NCBI GenBank assembly: GCA_016926975.1 | Contig: JAFGNP010000066.1 | Location: 1-42,470, forward strand | Reading direction: 5' to 3' | Length of the DNA: 42,470 bases | From: Coriobacteriia bacterium | Lineage (GTDB): Bacteria; Actinomycetota; Coriobacteriia; Anaerosomatales; Anaerosomataceae | In this document: positions 8,398 through 16,910 of the stretch, piece after piece | Layout: each line of letters begins with the position of its first letter | Position numbering within the stretch: the first letter of the stretch is position 1 | Position numbers and translations under genes: made by a program | Notes under the pieces: model-generated | What the model saw: the letters and a program-made list of their open reading frames with translations, nothing else | The model's database searches: none | What the model was told of the DNA's origin: nothing

Positions 8398-8424
8398 GCG
8401 CGGGCTCCCAAAGGGGGTCCGCGC
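8398..8424 (+). terminator. Terminator of the FlgM-like gene
   Basis: A 12-bp stem with two G-T pairs (gcgcgggctccc with gggggtccgcgc) has an AAA loop and is followed by TTCTGTT. This is one of the better intrinsic terminators in the window, 24 bp past the stop codon. Confidence 0.75.
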
Positions 8425-8430
8425 TTCTGT

Positions 8431-8586
8431 TAGCATGGGATTGTGGCCCGGCCGGGGCGAACACGGTAGCCGTGTCGGCTGCTGTGACGTGGTTCCCCAG
8501 GGTGCTGATTGAGGGAATCCAGGTGGTCTCGGGGTTCTTGTGGGACCGGTCGTGTAGCCCTGCGGGTGTGAGCCACGGGAGGGGTC
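8431..8586 (+). promoter_or_regulatory. Candidate -10 and hairpin-rich 5' leader of deoB
   Basis: TAGCAT (8431-8436) could act as a -10, giving a leader of about 145 nt. The leader contains several hairpins: ACACGG-TAG-CCGTGT (8461-8475); GGTTCCC with GGGAATCC (about 8491-8520, one bulge); GGTCTC with GGGACC (about 8525-8547); and CCC-TGC-GGG near 8558-8566. The segment AGGGAATCCAGGTG near 8512 recalls the conserved core of cobalamin riboswitches, but the other boxes of that family are not convincing. A purine-rich ribosome site (gggagggg) precedes the GTG. It is a structured leader of unknown function. Confidence 0.4.
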
Positions 8587-9789
8587 GTGACGGCTGCAGT
8601 GCGCGAATCACGGGCGATCGTACTCGTTCTGGACAGCGTCGGTGCGGGGGAGCTGCCGGACGCGGCCGAGTACGGGGATGTCGGGGCGAATACGCTGGCG
8701 AACATCTCGCGGGCCGTCGGCGGTCTGCGTATGCCGAATCTGCAGTCGATGGGCCTGGGGAACCTGACGGCTATCGAGGGCGTTCCGGCTGCTCCGTCGG
8801 CGACCGCGTCGTGGGGACGGTGTGCGGAGCGCTCCTCGGGCAAGGACACCACGACAGGGCACTGGGAGATGATGGGGCTGGTGCTGGATGCGCCCTTTCC
8901 CACGTATCCGGAGGGGTTCCCCCCCGAGGTGATCGACGAGTTCTGCAGGTTGACTGGACTCCCCGGAGTCCTGGGAAACACCGTTGCGAGTGGAACGACC
9001 ATAATCAACGAGCTCGGCAACGAGCACTTGCGCAGCGGGCGTCCCATCGTATACACGTCGGCGGACTCCGTGTTCCAGATCGCCGCACACGAGGAGCGCT
9101 TCGGGTTGGACGCTCTGTACGACGCGTGCGAGATCGCGCGCGATGTTCTCACTGGGGAGCACTGCGTAGGCCGGGTCATCGCCCGACCGTTTGTTGGGCC
9201 GGACGGCAACGGCGTCTATCGGCGCACCCACCGGCGGCGCGACTACTCGGTGGTTCCCTTCGGACCGACGGCGCTCGATATTCTCGAGGAGGCGGGCGTA
9301 CGGGTCTTGGGCGTGGGCAAGATCGGCGACATCTTCGCGTGGCAGGGCGTGACGTCCTCGGCACACGTTACCGACAACATGGACGGCTTCGATCGCTTGC
9401 TGGCCGAGGTGAGTCGCGCCGAACAGGGCTTCGTCTTCTGCAACCTGGTGGATTTCGACATGCTATGGGGTCACCGCAACGATCCGCGCGGCTATGCCGA
9501 AGGGCTTGAAGCGGTCGATCGTCGGATGCCGGAGCTGTTCGAAGCGATGGCAGACGGCGATCTGCTCATAGTCACGGCCGATCACGGGTGCGATCCCACG
9601 ACGGACTCCACGGACCACAGCCGTGAGTACGTGCCGTTGCTGGCGAAGGTCAAGGGAGTGGATTCCGGAGTCGATCTTGGTATCCGGAGTACATTCGCGG
9701 ATGTGGGTCGTACCGTTCTGGACTTCTACGATCTGGACTGCGCGCACACGGCCGGCACTTCATTTCTCGAGGAGGTGCGCTCCGCGTGA
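8587..9789 (+). CDS. deoB: Phosphopentomutase DeoB
   Basis: Interconverts ribose- or deoxyribose-1-phosphate and the 5-phosphate, linking nucleoside phosphorolysis to central metabolism. It is 400 residues from a GTG with gggagggg upstream. Alkaline-phosphatase-superfamily metal motifs are clear: VLDSVGAGELPDA near the N-terminus (metal Asp), KDTTTGHWEM (phosphorylated Thr), then VTADHGCDP and DHSREYVP near the C-terminus. Length is typical. Its stop overlaps the next gene in GTGA, and the pairing with a nucleoside phosphorylase makes a nucleoside catabolism or salvage unit. Confidence 0.95.
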   Translation: MTAAVRESRAIVLVLDSVGAGELPDAAEYGDVGANTLANISRAVGGLRMPNLQSMGLGNLTAIEGVPAAPSATASWGRCAERSSGKDTTTGHWEMMGLVLDAPFPTYPEGFPPEVIDEFCRLTGLPGVLGNTVASGTTIINELGNEHLRSGRPIVYTSADSVFQIAAHEERFGLDALYDACEIARDVLTGEHCVGRVIARPFVGPDGNGVYRRTHRRRDYSVVPFGPTALDILEEAGVRVLGVGKIGDIFAWQGVTSSAHVTDNMDGFDRLLAEVSRAEQGFVFCNLVDFDMLWGHRNDPRGYAEGLEAVDRRMPELFEAMADGDLLIVTADHGCDPTTDSTDHSREYVPLLAKVKGVDSGVDLGIRSTFADVGRTVLDFYDLDCAHTAGTSFLEEVRSA

Positions 9790-11093
9790 GGTCTGTCGAG
9801 CGCCTGATCGCAGCGAAACGTGATGGTCGCACGCACACCACTGACGAAGTGCAGCGGATCGTGGGCGCGTTCATGGATGGCGAGATGGCGGACTGCCAGA
9901 TGGCTGCATGGCTGATGGCAGCCTGCATCAGGGGGCTGGACGGGGACGAGACCGTCGCACTGACGGATGCGATGGCTCGTTCGGGCCGAATGATCGATCT
10001 ATCAGGCATCCCGGGAGTGAAAGTGGACAAGCACTCTACCGGGGGAGTGGGGGATTCGACGACTCTCGTGCTGGCGCCCCTGGTGGCCAGCTGCGGAGTC
10101 CCGGTGGCCAAGATGAGCGGCCGCGGCCTCGGTCACACGGGAGGGACTCTGGACAAGCTCGAGTCAATCCCCGGATTTCGCGTGGACATCGGGCCGGATG
10201 CCTTCATCGCGCAGGTTCGCGATATCGGGGTGGCGGTGATCGCCCAGAGCGATGACGTCGTTCCGGCGGACAAGAGGATGTACGAGCTGCGAGACCTGAC
10301 AGCGACTGTGTCGTCGGTTCCGTTGATCGTAGCCTCGGTCATCTCGAAGAAGTTGGCGGGTGGAGCAGATGCGATCGTCCTGGACGTCAAGTGCGGGTCG
10401 GGCGCGTTCATGAAAGACGAGTCGCAGGCCCGCGCGCTTGCCGATGAATCGATCAGGGTCGGTGAGGCCCTGGGCCGGACGGTCACGGCGGTGATGACGG
10501 ACATGAGCCAGCCTCTGGGATACGCGGTGGGCAACGCCCTGGAAGTGCGAGAGGCGATCGAGACGCTTCGTGGCGATGGACCACCGGACCTGTGGGAGCT
10601 GTGTCTCGTACTGGGGTCGGAGATGCTCGTAGCCGGACGCGTGGCTGCAGATGAGGTTGCAGCGCGAGGTCTTCTGGCGGATGCAGTGGAGTCGGGTCGG
10701 GCGCTCGCGACCTTCGCGAGATGGATAGCCGCGCAAGGGGGGGACCCGGGGGTTGCCGAGGACGTATCGCGGTTGCCCGTGGGAGCCCACCGACGCGTGG
10801 TGAAGGCGCGAAGCGGCGGCCTGGTCGCTGCGTTCGACGGCGAGGGTGTGGGGCGTGCCGCGATGGGCCTGGGTGCTGGAAGGATGAGGAGAGGGGAGCC
10901 CGTGGATCCGGGGGCAGGCATCGAGCTTGCTGTGAAGATCGGTGCTAGGGTGGATCCTGGGGACCCATTGGCAACACTTCACACCAACGAGCTATCGCGG
11001 CTTGACGAGGCCGAGGGGATGCTGGTGCATGCGATATCGATCATCGATGGTGAGTGCGCGCCACCACCGCTCGTGATGGAGATACGGCGATGA
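9786..11093 (+). CDS. deoA: Pyrimidine-nucleoside (thymidine) phosphorylase
   Basis: Phosphorolyses thymidine, deoxyuridine or uridine to the base and the sugar 1-phosphate, which is the DeoB substrate. It is 435 residues from a GTG overlapping the deoB stop. The family signature is present: VDKHSTGGVGD (phosphate site), SGRGLGHTGGTLDKLES (pyrimidine site), then KKLAGGADAIVLDVKCGSGAFM. Sequence cannot decide between Pdp and DeoA specificity. Its stop overlaps the next start in ATGA. Confidence 0.93.
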   Translation: MRSVERLIAAKRDGRTHTTDEVQRIVGAFMDGEMADCQMAAWLMAACIRGLDGDETVALTDAMARSGRMIDLSGIPGVKVDKHSTGGVGDSTTLVLAPLVASCGVPVAKMSGRGLGHTGGTLDKLESIPGFRVDIGPDAFIAQVRDIGVAVIAQSDDVVPADKRMYELRDLTATVSSVPLIVASVISKKLAGGADAIVLDVKCGSGAFMKDESQARALADESIRVGEALGRTVTAVMTDMSQPLGYAVGNALEVREAIETLRGDGPPDLWELCLVLGSEMLVAGRVAADEVAARGLLADAVESGRALATFARWIAAQGGDPGVAEDVSRLPVGAHRRVVKARSGGLVAAFDGEGVGRAAMGLGAGRMRRGEPVDPGAGIELAVKIGARVDPGDPLATLHTNELSRLDEAEGMLVHAISIIDGECAPPPLVMEIRR

Positions 11094-13735
11094 CTCGCCC
11101 AGTGCCCCGGGGGCGCACGCACATCACAGGTATCGTCGTCGGCCACGCTAATCCCGATTTCGACGCGTATGCGTCCATGGTCGCGGCGACCAAGCTGTAC
11201 GAGGACACCCGGGCCGTCTACCTGGGATCGCAGAATGCGAACGTACGGGAGTTCCATAACCTGCACGAGGAGTTTGTGGCTTTCACCGATCTCAAGACCC
11301 TCGACCTGGACGCTATAGAACGCGTGATCATGGTGGACACCCGGGAACCCGGTCGTGTCGGAGAACTGGGTGGTGTGGTCGCGCGCGAGGGTGTAGAGGT
11401 CATCGTCTACGACCACCACCCCCGCCAGGCGGGTGATGTCACTCCTTCGCAGGACCACTCGATGAACGTGGGCGCCACCACTTCGATCCTGGTGCACGAG
11501 ATAAGAGACCGGGGTATCCCGATCACGCCGCTCGAGGCGACCGTGATGCTCCTCGGCATTCACGAGGACACCGGCTCGCTCACGTATCCGGGAACGACCG
11601 CCTACGACCTGGAGGCTGCGACCTATCTCATGGCCTCCGGCGCAGAGATGGAGGTTCTGAACCAGTTCCTCTCGCGGACGTTGTCTCCCGAGCAGAGGCG
11701 GGTCTTGGACATGTTGCTCGACTCGCTGGAGGTGTGGGACATCCACGGACAGGAGGTGGCGGTGGGGCGCGCGAGTGTCGAGGAGTACATCGACTCGGCA
11801 TCCGTGCTGACGCACTACATCTGCGAGGACCTCGGCTACAGGGTGGCCATCGCCCTGGTGGCAATGCCGGAGAGGTTGCAGGTTGTCGGTCGCAGCCGTC
11901 TGGCTGAGGTGGACATCGGCAAGGTGCTCAAGCATATAGGCGGGGGAGGCCATCCGCAGGCGGCGGCTGCTGCGGTTCGCGGGGCCTCGATCGACGATGT
12001 GCTTCCCTCGTTGCACGAGGCCCTCTTGGCCGAGGTGCAACCACCGGCCAAGGCCACGGACATCGCGTCGGCACCCGTGCGTACGATTACACCTGAGACC
12101 GCAATGTCCGAAGCCGGCCGTATCATGGCGACCTGGGGACACGGCGGGTTGCCGGTCGTTGAAGACGGGCGGCTCGTGGGGCTGGTGACACGCAAGGATG
12201 TGGACAAAGCGACACGCCACGGGTTGGGGCACGCGCCAGCCACGGGCTTTATGGCCCGGGACCCGATAACGGTAGGGCCTGACACCGATATGATCGAGCT
12301 CGAGCGCCTGCTGGTTCGCACCGGCATTGGCCGGGTTCCTGTGGTCGAGGGTGGGGTGTTGACCGGCATCGTCACCCGAAAGGACCTGCTTCGCGCCGAG
12401 CACGGCGAGTCGTATCTCGACAGAAGGCTGACCCGGCAGCACAGCGAAGCATCTCAGCGATTCCTGGAGTCTCTCGGACGGCTCCCGGCAGATGTCAGCG
12501 AAGCCGTCACTGTGATCGGCCGATCTGCAGACGAGGCGGGTCTTCGAGCTCATGCTGTGGGAGGGTTCGTGCGGGACATGCTTCTGGGACAGGAGAACCT
12601 GGACCTGGACATCGTGATCGAAGGTGATGGCCTTACATTCGCTCTCGAGGTCGCCGAGCGGCTCGGGAAGCGGGTGAAGGTGCACCGGAGGTTCGGTACG
12701 GCAGTACTCGTGTGGTCCAAGACGCTGCATGTGGACATCACCAGCGCGCGAACCGAGTACTACCAGCGGCCCGGCGCCCTGCCGACGGTGGAGCGCTCGT
12801 CGCTCCGGCAGGACCTCTTCCGACGGGACTTCTCGATCAACGCAATGGCGGTATGCCTGAATCCGGAGTGTTTCGGGCAGATAGCCGACCCGTTCGGAGG
12901 GTTGTTCGACCTTGAACGAGGGGTTCTGCGGACCCTGCACTCTCTGTCGTTCGTCGAAGATCCTACGCGCATCATGCGTGCGGCTCGTTTCGAGAAGCGG
13001 TTCGGCTTCGCAGTGGACCCGGCGAGTGAGGCGTTGTTGCGGCAGGCTGTCGAGATGGCCATGTTGGAGGAAGTCAGTGGCGCGCGTCTTCGCGAAGAAC
13101 TACTCGACATCATCGACGAGGACGTGCCTGCGGACATCCTGGCGCGTTTGCACGAGATGGGTGCCCTCGGAGGGCTGTTGCCGGAGGGCGTCAAGGTGCA
13201 GAAGGCTATTGCCGACGTGCGCGCGTGCGCGACGGCGTACGAAGAGCTGAAGCTTTCGTTCAAGAGGATGCCGCGGCGTCGGACGACGCTGATCGCGGCT
13301 ATTGCAGGTTCGGCAGAGAAGGCCGAGGCGGACCGGTGGTGCCGTTGGCTGAGATTCGGGCGGGAGTACGCGGAGCCGGCTCTGGCAGCCGCAGAACGCG
13401 CCACAGGGCTTCTGGCAAGGCTGGGCGATCGCAGGAAGATCCGTCCGAGCAGGCTGTACTTCATGCTGGAGACACTGCCCGCCGAGACGCTGGTGTACCT
13501 GTGGGCGATCGGCGGGCGTACCGTGCGCAAGAGGGTTGAGGAGTTCTTGCGAGTGCTGGCCTCGATGCGGCCGGCGGTTAGCGGGGAGGACCTTATCGAG
13601 CTCGGGCTTGAACCGGGTCCGGCCTTTGCTGCTATTCTGGCTCAGGCCCGTGCCGACAGGCTGGACGGGAAGGTAGAGGGCCGCGAAGCGGAACTTGCGA
13701 ATCTAAAGCGGCTCGCCAGGCGCGAGACCCGCTAG
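11090..13735 (+). CDS. DHH/DHHA1-CBS-CBS-CCA-adding nucleotidyltransferase fusion protein
   Basis: An 881-residue multidomain protein starting at the ATG that overlaps the deoA stop. Order: a DHH phosphoesterase domain (GHANPDFDAYAS, then VDTREPGR and YDHHPRQ) with DHHA1 (GGGGHPQAAA); two CBS domains (about residues 325-440, the first with GGLPVVEDGRLVGLVTRKD); and a class II nucleotidyltransferase head (AVGGFVRDMLLG, then LDLDIVIEGDG with catalytic Asp residues) followed by the tRNA-binding helical domain. Proteins of this design are known in several phyla and add C, A or CCA to tRNA ends or act as poly(A) polymerases. The three tRNAs here already encode CCA, so 3'-end repair fits. The CBS pair may sense adenine nucleotides. 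Which nucleotides it adds cannot be read from the sequence. Confidence 0.9.
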   Translation: MTRPVPRGRTHITGIVVGHANPDFDAYASMVAATKLYEDTRAVYLGSQNANVREFHNLHEEFVAFTDLKTLDLDAIERVIMVDTREPGRVGELGGVVAREGVEVIVYDHHPRQAGDVTPSQDHSMNVGATTSILVHEIRDRGIPITPLEATVMLLGIHEDTGSLTYPGTTAYDLEAATYLMASGAEMEVLNQFLSRTLSPEQRRVLDMLLDSLEVWDIHGQEVAVGRASVEEYIDSASVLTHYICEDLGYRVAIALVAMPERLQVVGRSRLAEVDIGKVLKHIGGGGHPQAAAAAVRGASIDDVLPSLHEALLAEVQPPAKATDIASAPVRTITPETAMSEAGRIMATWGHGGLPVVEDGRLVGLVTRKDVDKATRHGLGHAPATGFMARDPITVGPDTDMIELERLLVRTGIGRVPVVEGGVLTGIVTRKDLLRAEHGESYLDRRLTRQHSEASQRFLESLGRLPADVSEAVTVIGRSADEAGLRAHAVGGFVRDMLLGQENLDLDIVIEGDGLTFALEVAERLGKRVKVHRRFGTAVLVWSKTLHVDITSARTEYYQRPGALPTVERSSLRQDLFRRDFSINAMAVCLNPECFGQIADPFGGLFDLERGVLRTLHSLSFVEDPTRIMRAARFEKRFGFAVDPASEALLRQAVEMAMLEEVSGARLREELLDIIDEDVPADILARLHEMGALGGLLPEGVKVQKAIADVRACATAYEELKLSFKRMPRRRTTLIAAIAGSAEKAEADRWCRWLRFGREYAEPALAAAERATGLLARLGDRRKIRPSRLYFMLETLPAETLVYLWAIGGRTVRKRVEEFLRVLASMRPAVSGEDLIELGLEPGPAFAAILAQARADRLDGKVEGREAELANLKRLARRETR

Positions 13736-13747
13736 GAGCGGAGACTC

Positions 13748-14416
13748 ATGTCGGACCTTGCCCTCGGGCTCTTCCAACTCGCCATGTTCATACCGGCGAT
13801 CGTGCTGCACGAGGTGTCTCACGGGTACGTGTCGTACAAGCTGGGAGACCCCACCGCCAAGATGCGTGGCAGGATCACGCTCAACCCTATCAAGCACGTT
13901 GATGCTTTCGGTACGGTGCTCCTGCCCTTGTTGCTCTGGGCTACCGGTGGGCCGGTGTTCGGCTACGCGAAGCCGGTGCCCATCAATCCTGCGTACTACA
14001 AGGACTACCGCAAAGGCATGATGCTTACGGGACTCGCCGGGCCGGTGACGAATCTTGCGCTGGCATCGGTGGCGGGTCTAAGCGTGCGCCTTATGGTCGC
14101 GTTCGGGGCGCTCGGGACAGAGGTCATGCGTGCGGGTGACTGGGTCGCCCTGGCGTTGTACTACTTCGCGATGGTCAACCTGGTTCTGATGTTCTTCAAC
14201 CTGATCCCCATCCCGCCGCTTGACGGCTCGCGCGTGCTGCCACTGTTCCTGTCCGACCGCGCGCTCGAGGTCTACCATGGCGTGGAGCGCTACGGGATCC
14301 TCATCTTCTTCGGGCTCCTGATGTTCCTCCCGAGGCTTCTTCCGAACGTGGACTTGCTGGGAGGCTACTTCAACCTTACCGTCGGCCCGCTGATGCACCT
14401 TCTGACCGGGGTGTAG
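13748..14416 (+). CDS. Site-2 protease family (M50) membrane metalloprotease
   Basis: An intramembrane zinc metalloprotease of the compact YwhC/Rip type, 222 residues. The HEXXH motif is HEVSHG in the first membrane helix (about residues 22-27), and the third zinc ligand is in LIPIPPLDGSR (about 157-167). Four or more hydrophobic segments are visible. It has no PDZ domain, which is usual for the small subfamily. The start follows the fusion gene stop by 12 bp with ggagcggag upstream. Its substrate is unknown; this subfamily often lies beside trpS and scpAB. Confidence 0.9.
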   Translation: MSDLALGLFQLAMFIPAIVLHEVSHGYVSYKLGDPTAKMRGRITLNPIKHVDAFGTVLLPLLLWATGGPVFGYAKPVPINPAYYKDYRKGMMLTGLAGPVTNLALASVAGLSVRLMVAFGALGTEVMRAGDWVALALYYFAMVNLVLMFFNLIPIPPLDGSRVLPLFLSDRALEVYHGVERYGILIFFGLLMFLPRLLPNVDLLGGYFNLTVGPLMHLLTGV

Positions 14417-14437
14417 GTCGCCGGCAGCTCTCGTAGT

Positions 14438-14471
14438 CGCACCACCTGTGCGTCGGTGGGTGCGGTAGAAT
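14438..14471 (+). promoter_or_regulatory. Hairpin followed by the trpS -10 element
   Basis: A stem of nine pairs with one bulge (14438-14446 with 14455-14464) lies after the protease gene and may end that transcript. TAGAAT (14466-14471) follows at once and is a good -10 for trpS, with a predicted start near 14478. No clear -35 is seen. Confidence 0.5.
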
Positions 14472-14508
14472 ACCTGCATCCGTCACCTGCACGAGGAGAG
14501 GCACCTCT

Positions 14509-15513
14509 GTGAGCCCTAGGAAGCGCGTGCTTACCGGTTACCGCCCCACAGGGCGGCTGACGCTCGGGCACTGGTTCGGCAACCTGCTGAACATGCGCGA
14601 GATGCAGGACTCGTACGAGGCGTACTACTTCGTGGCGGACTGGCATGCGCTGACCAGCGACTGGCAGGACACGCACGCGATACGGCAGTACACGGAAGAG
14701 ATGGTGCTGGACTGGGTGGCCGCCGGGATCGATCCATCGAAATCGGTCATCTACCGTCAGTCTGACGTCCAGGAAGTCGCCGAACTGACGATGTACCTGT
14801 CGATGGTCACGCCGATGACGTGGCTGGAGCGGGTGCCGAGCTACAAGGAGCAGCGCGAGCAGATCACCGAGAAGGACCTCGGGAACGTGGGGTTCTTCCT
14901 CTACCCGCTGATGCAGGCTGCCGACATCACGATCGTGCGTGGCGATGTCGTGCCGGTGGGCGAGGACCAGCTGCCCCATCTGGAGCTGACCCGCGAGGTG
15001 GTTCGCCGCTTCAACAACCAGTACGGGCAGCTCCTTCCCGAACCGCAAGCGCTGATCGCGAAGGAAGGCGCGCGAGTTCCGGGCACTGATGGGCGAAAGA
15101 TGTCCAAGAGCTACGGGAACGCGATCTACCTGTCTGAGAGCGAAGACGAGACGGCGGCCAAGGTGATGGGGATGGTCACCGACCCTGCGCGCAAGCTCAA
15201 GACGGATCCCGGAAATCCCGACATCTGTCCGCTGCATCAGATCCACAAGCTGGTGACGTCCGATTCGGCTGAGATCGCCGAGTGGGAACGCTGCTGCCGT
15301 GTGGCCGAGTGTGGGTGCGTGGCGCACAAACGGAAGCTGATCGAGGACCTGAACGCGTACTTGCGGTCGTTCAGAGAGCGCCGCGCGGAGCTTGCCTCGA
15401 CTCCCGGGTACGCCTGGGAGGTGCTCGCCGAAGGCGCTGCCAAGGTCCGGCCTGCTGTGGAGGAACTGATGGGTGCTGTTAGGCGTGCGATGCACGTGGA
15501 CGCCGAGCAGTAG
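14509..15513 (+). CDS. trpS: Tryptophanyl-tRNA synthetase
   Basis: Charges tRNA-Trp. The protein is 334 residues, the usual size, from a GTG with gaggag upstream. The class I signatures are present: the HIGH variant TGRLTLGHWFGN (residues 14-25) and the KMSKS loop GRKMSKSYGN. The segment GFFLYPLMQAADI is the conserved TrpS core. The scpA start is 3 bp past the stop, so trpS-scpA-scpB-rluB appear co-transcribed. Confidence 0.96.
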   Translation: MSPRKRVLTGYRPTGRLTLGHWFGNLLNMREMQDSYEAYYFVADWHALTSDWQDTHAIRQYTEEMVLDWVAAGIDPSKSVIYRQSDVQEVAELTMYLSMVTPMTWLERVPSYKEQREQITEKDLGNVGFFLYPLMQAADITIVRGDVVPVGEDQLPHLELTREVVRRFNNQYGQLLPEPQALIAKEGARVPGTDGRKMSKSYGNAIYLSESEDETAAKVMGMVTDPARKLKTDPGNPDICPLHQIHKLVTSDSAEIAEWERCCRVAECGCVAHKRKLIEDLNAYLRSFRERRAELASTPGYAWEVLAEGAAKVRPAVEELMGAVRRAMHVDAEQ

Positions 15514-15516
15514 GAG

Positions 15517-16260
15517 ATGTCCTACCGGATCCACACAGAGGGCTTTGAGGGGCCTTTCGATCTCCTCCTCCAGCTCGTTGCGAAGCAGAAGGTGGACATC
15601 GCCGATCTGTCGCTTACTGACATCGCGGACCAGTATTTGGAGTATCTGGATCGCATGGGCGATCTGGACCTTGACGTCGCGAGTGACTTCCTCCTCGTCG
15701 CGGCTACCCTCCTGGAGATCAAGGCCGCGTCGCTTCTCCCTCGTGACGAACCTATGGACATGGTCGAGTTCGAGGACATGTCCCCCGAAGAGGCGCGCGA
15801 ACTGCTCATCGCGCGGCTGCTGGCCTACAAGCAGTTTAAGAACGCTGCGGCGGAACTCTCGGCTCGCTACGAGGCGGAGGCGCTGACCCACTCGCGTGCT
15901 GCGGGTCTCGAGGAGCCTTTCCTCCAGCTGATGCCCGACTATCTGGAGGGTGTGACTCTCCACGGCCTTGCAGTGATCTGCGCGGACCTGGTACATCGGC
16001 GTGACGTGTTCCTGCTGGAGGCCGACCATGTGGCGTCTGCGCCGATCAGCCTGGAGGCACACGTCGATGACGTCGCGCGGATTATGCGCAGCAAGAAACG
16101 CACGAGCTTCAAGCAGCTTGTGAGGTCGGACGCCCCGCTGGAGGAGCTAGTCGTCACCTTCCTGGCGATTTTGGAGCTGTACAAGCGCGGCTTGATCGTG
16201 CTGGAGCAAACCGAGCTGTTCGGAGACATAGAGATCGTGGGGACGGGAGGCAAGGCATGA
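15517..16260 (+). CDS. scpA: Segregation and condensation protein ScpA (kleisin)
   Basis: The kleisin subunit that bridges the SMC heads in the chromosome-condensing complex. It is 247 residues. The N-terminal kleisin signature EGFEGPFDLLLQLV is at about residues 9-22, with the helix IADLSLTDIADQYL next. The C-terminal winged helix contains VVTFLAILELYKRGLI, the SMC-binding part. Its stop overlaps scpB in ATGA, the usual scpAB arrangement. Confidence 0.95.
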   Translation: MSYRIHTEGFEGPFDLLLQLVAKQKVDIADLSLTDIADQYLEYLDRMGDLDLDVASDFLLVAATLLEIKAASLLPRDEPMDMVEFEDMSPEEARELLIARLLAYKQFKNAAAELSARYEAEALTHSRAAGLEEPFLQLMPDYLEGVTLHGLAVICADLVHRRDVFLLEADHVASAPISLEAHVDDVARIMRSKKRTSFKQLVRSDAPLEELVVTFLAILELYKRGLIVLEQTELFGDIEIVGTGGKA

Positions 16261-16910
16261 GTCGCAAGGATTCAGACGTGATGGGTGCCATAGAGGCCCT
16301 GCTGTTCGTATCCGACGAGCCGGTGGCGACCTCCCGCTTGGCGAAGATCGTAGAGGCCCCCGTTGCGGAGGTGGAGTCGGTGCTCCGGGAGCTCGCGAGC
16401 GAGTACGCCGAGGAAGAGAGGGGCTTCCAGTTGCGGGAGGTTGCCGGAGGCTGGAGGCTGTACACGCACCCGGCATACCACAGCCAGGTGGAAGAGTACG
16501 TGCTGTCCTGGGACACCCGCCGACTTTCGCAGGCGGCGCTCGAGGCTCTGGCTGTGATCGCATACCACCAGCCGGTGACACGGCAGGGCGTGAACGCGAT
16601 ACGCGGCGTGAACAGCGAGGCGGTCATCTCGTCACTGATAGAGAAGGGTTTCGTTCGAGAGGCAGGGCGCGACCGCAATCCGGGGAGCGCCATCCTGTAC
16701 GGCACGACGCGGACATTCCTGGAGCGCTTTGGACTGAAGGATCTCTCGGAGTTGCCACCGATCGAGGAATTCGCTCCGGACCCTGACACCGAGCTTGCGA
16801 TCAGGGAACGTTTGAACGCGTTGGAGGGCAGCGTGCTGGACATCGACGAAGGTCTCGACGCAGAGGAAGACGTTGATCCAGAGGACGACGATGGCGCCGA
16901 AGAGGAATGA
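16257..16910 (+). CDS. scpB: Segregation and condensation protein ScpB
   Basis: A dimeric winged-helix partner of ScpA in the SMC complex, 217 residues. Recognisable segments are AIEALLFVSDEPV (residues 7-19), GFQLREVAGGWRLYT, LEALAVIAYHQPVTR and the second winged helix GVNSEAVISSLIEKGFV. The C-terminus is a very acidic tail, whose DNA overlaps the start of rluB. Confidence 0.95.
   Translation: MSRKDSDVMGAIEALLFVSDEPVATSRLAKIVEAPVAEVESVLRELASEYAEEERGFQLREVAGGWRLYTHPAYHSQVEEYVLSWDTRRLSQAALEALAVIAYHQPVTRQGVNAIRGVNSEAVISSLIEKGFVREAGRDRNPGSAILYGTTRTFLERFGLKDLSELPPIEEFAPDPDTELAIRERLNALEGSVLDIDEGLDAEEDVDPEDDDGAEEE

Noticed and set aside
8500-8586. Cobalamin riboswitch upstream of deoB
   Set aside because: Only the GGGAATCC..GGTG segment resembles it; the conserved ACTG-containing and B12-box segments are not convincing. 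Kept only as a structured leader.
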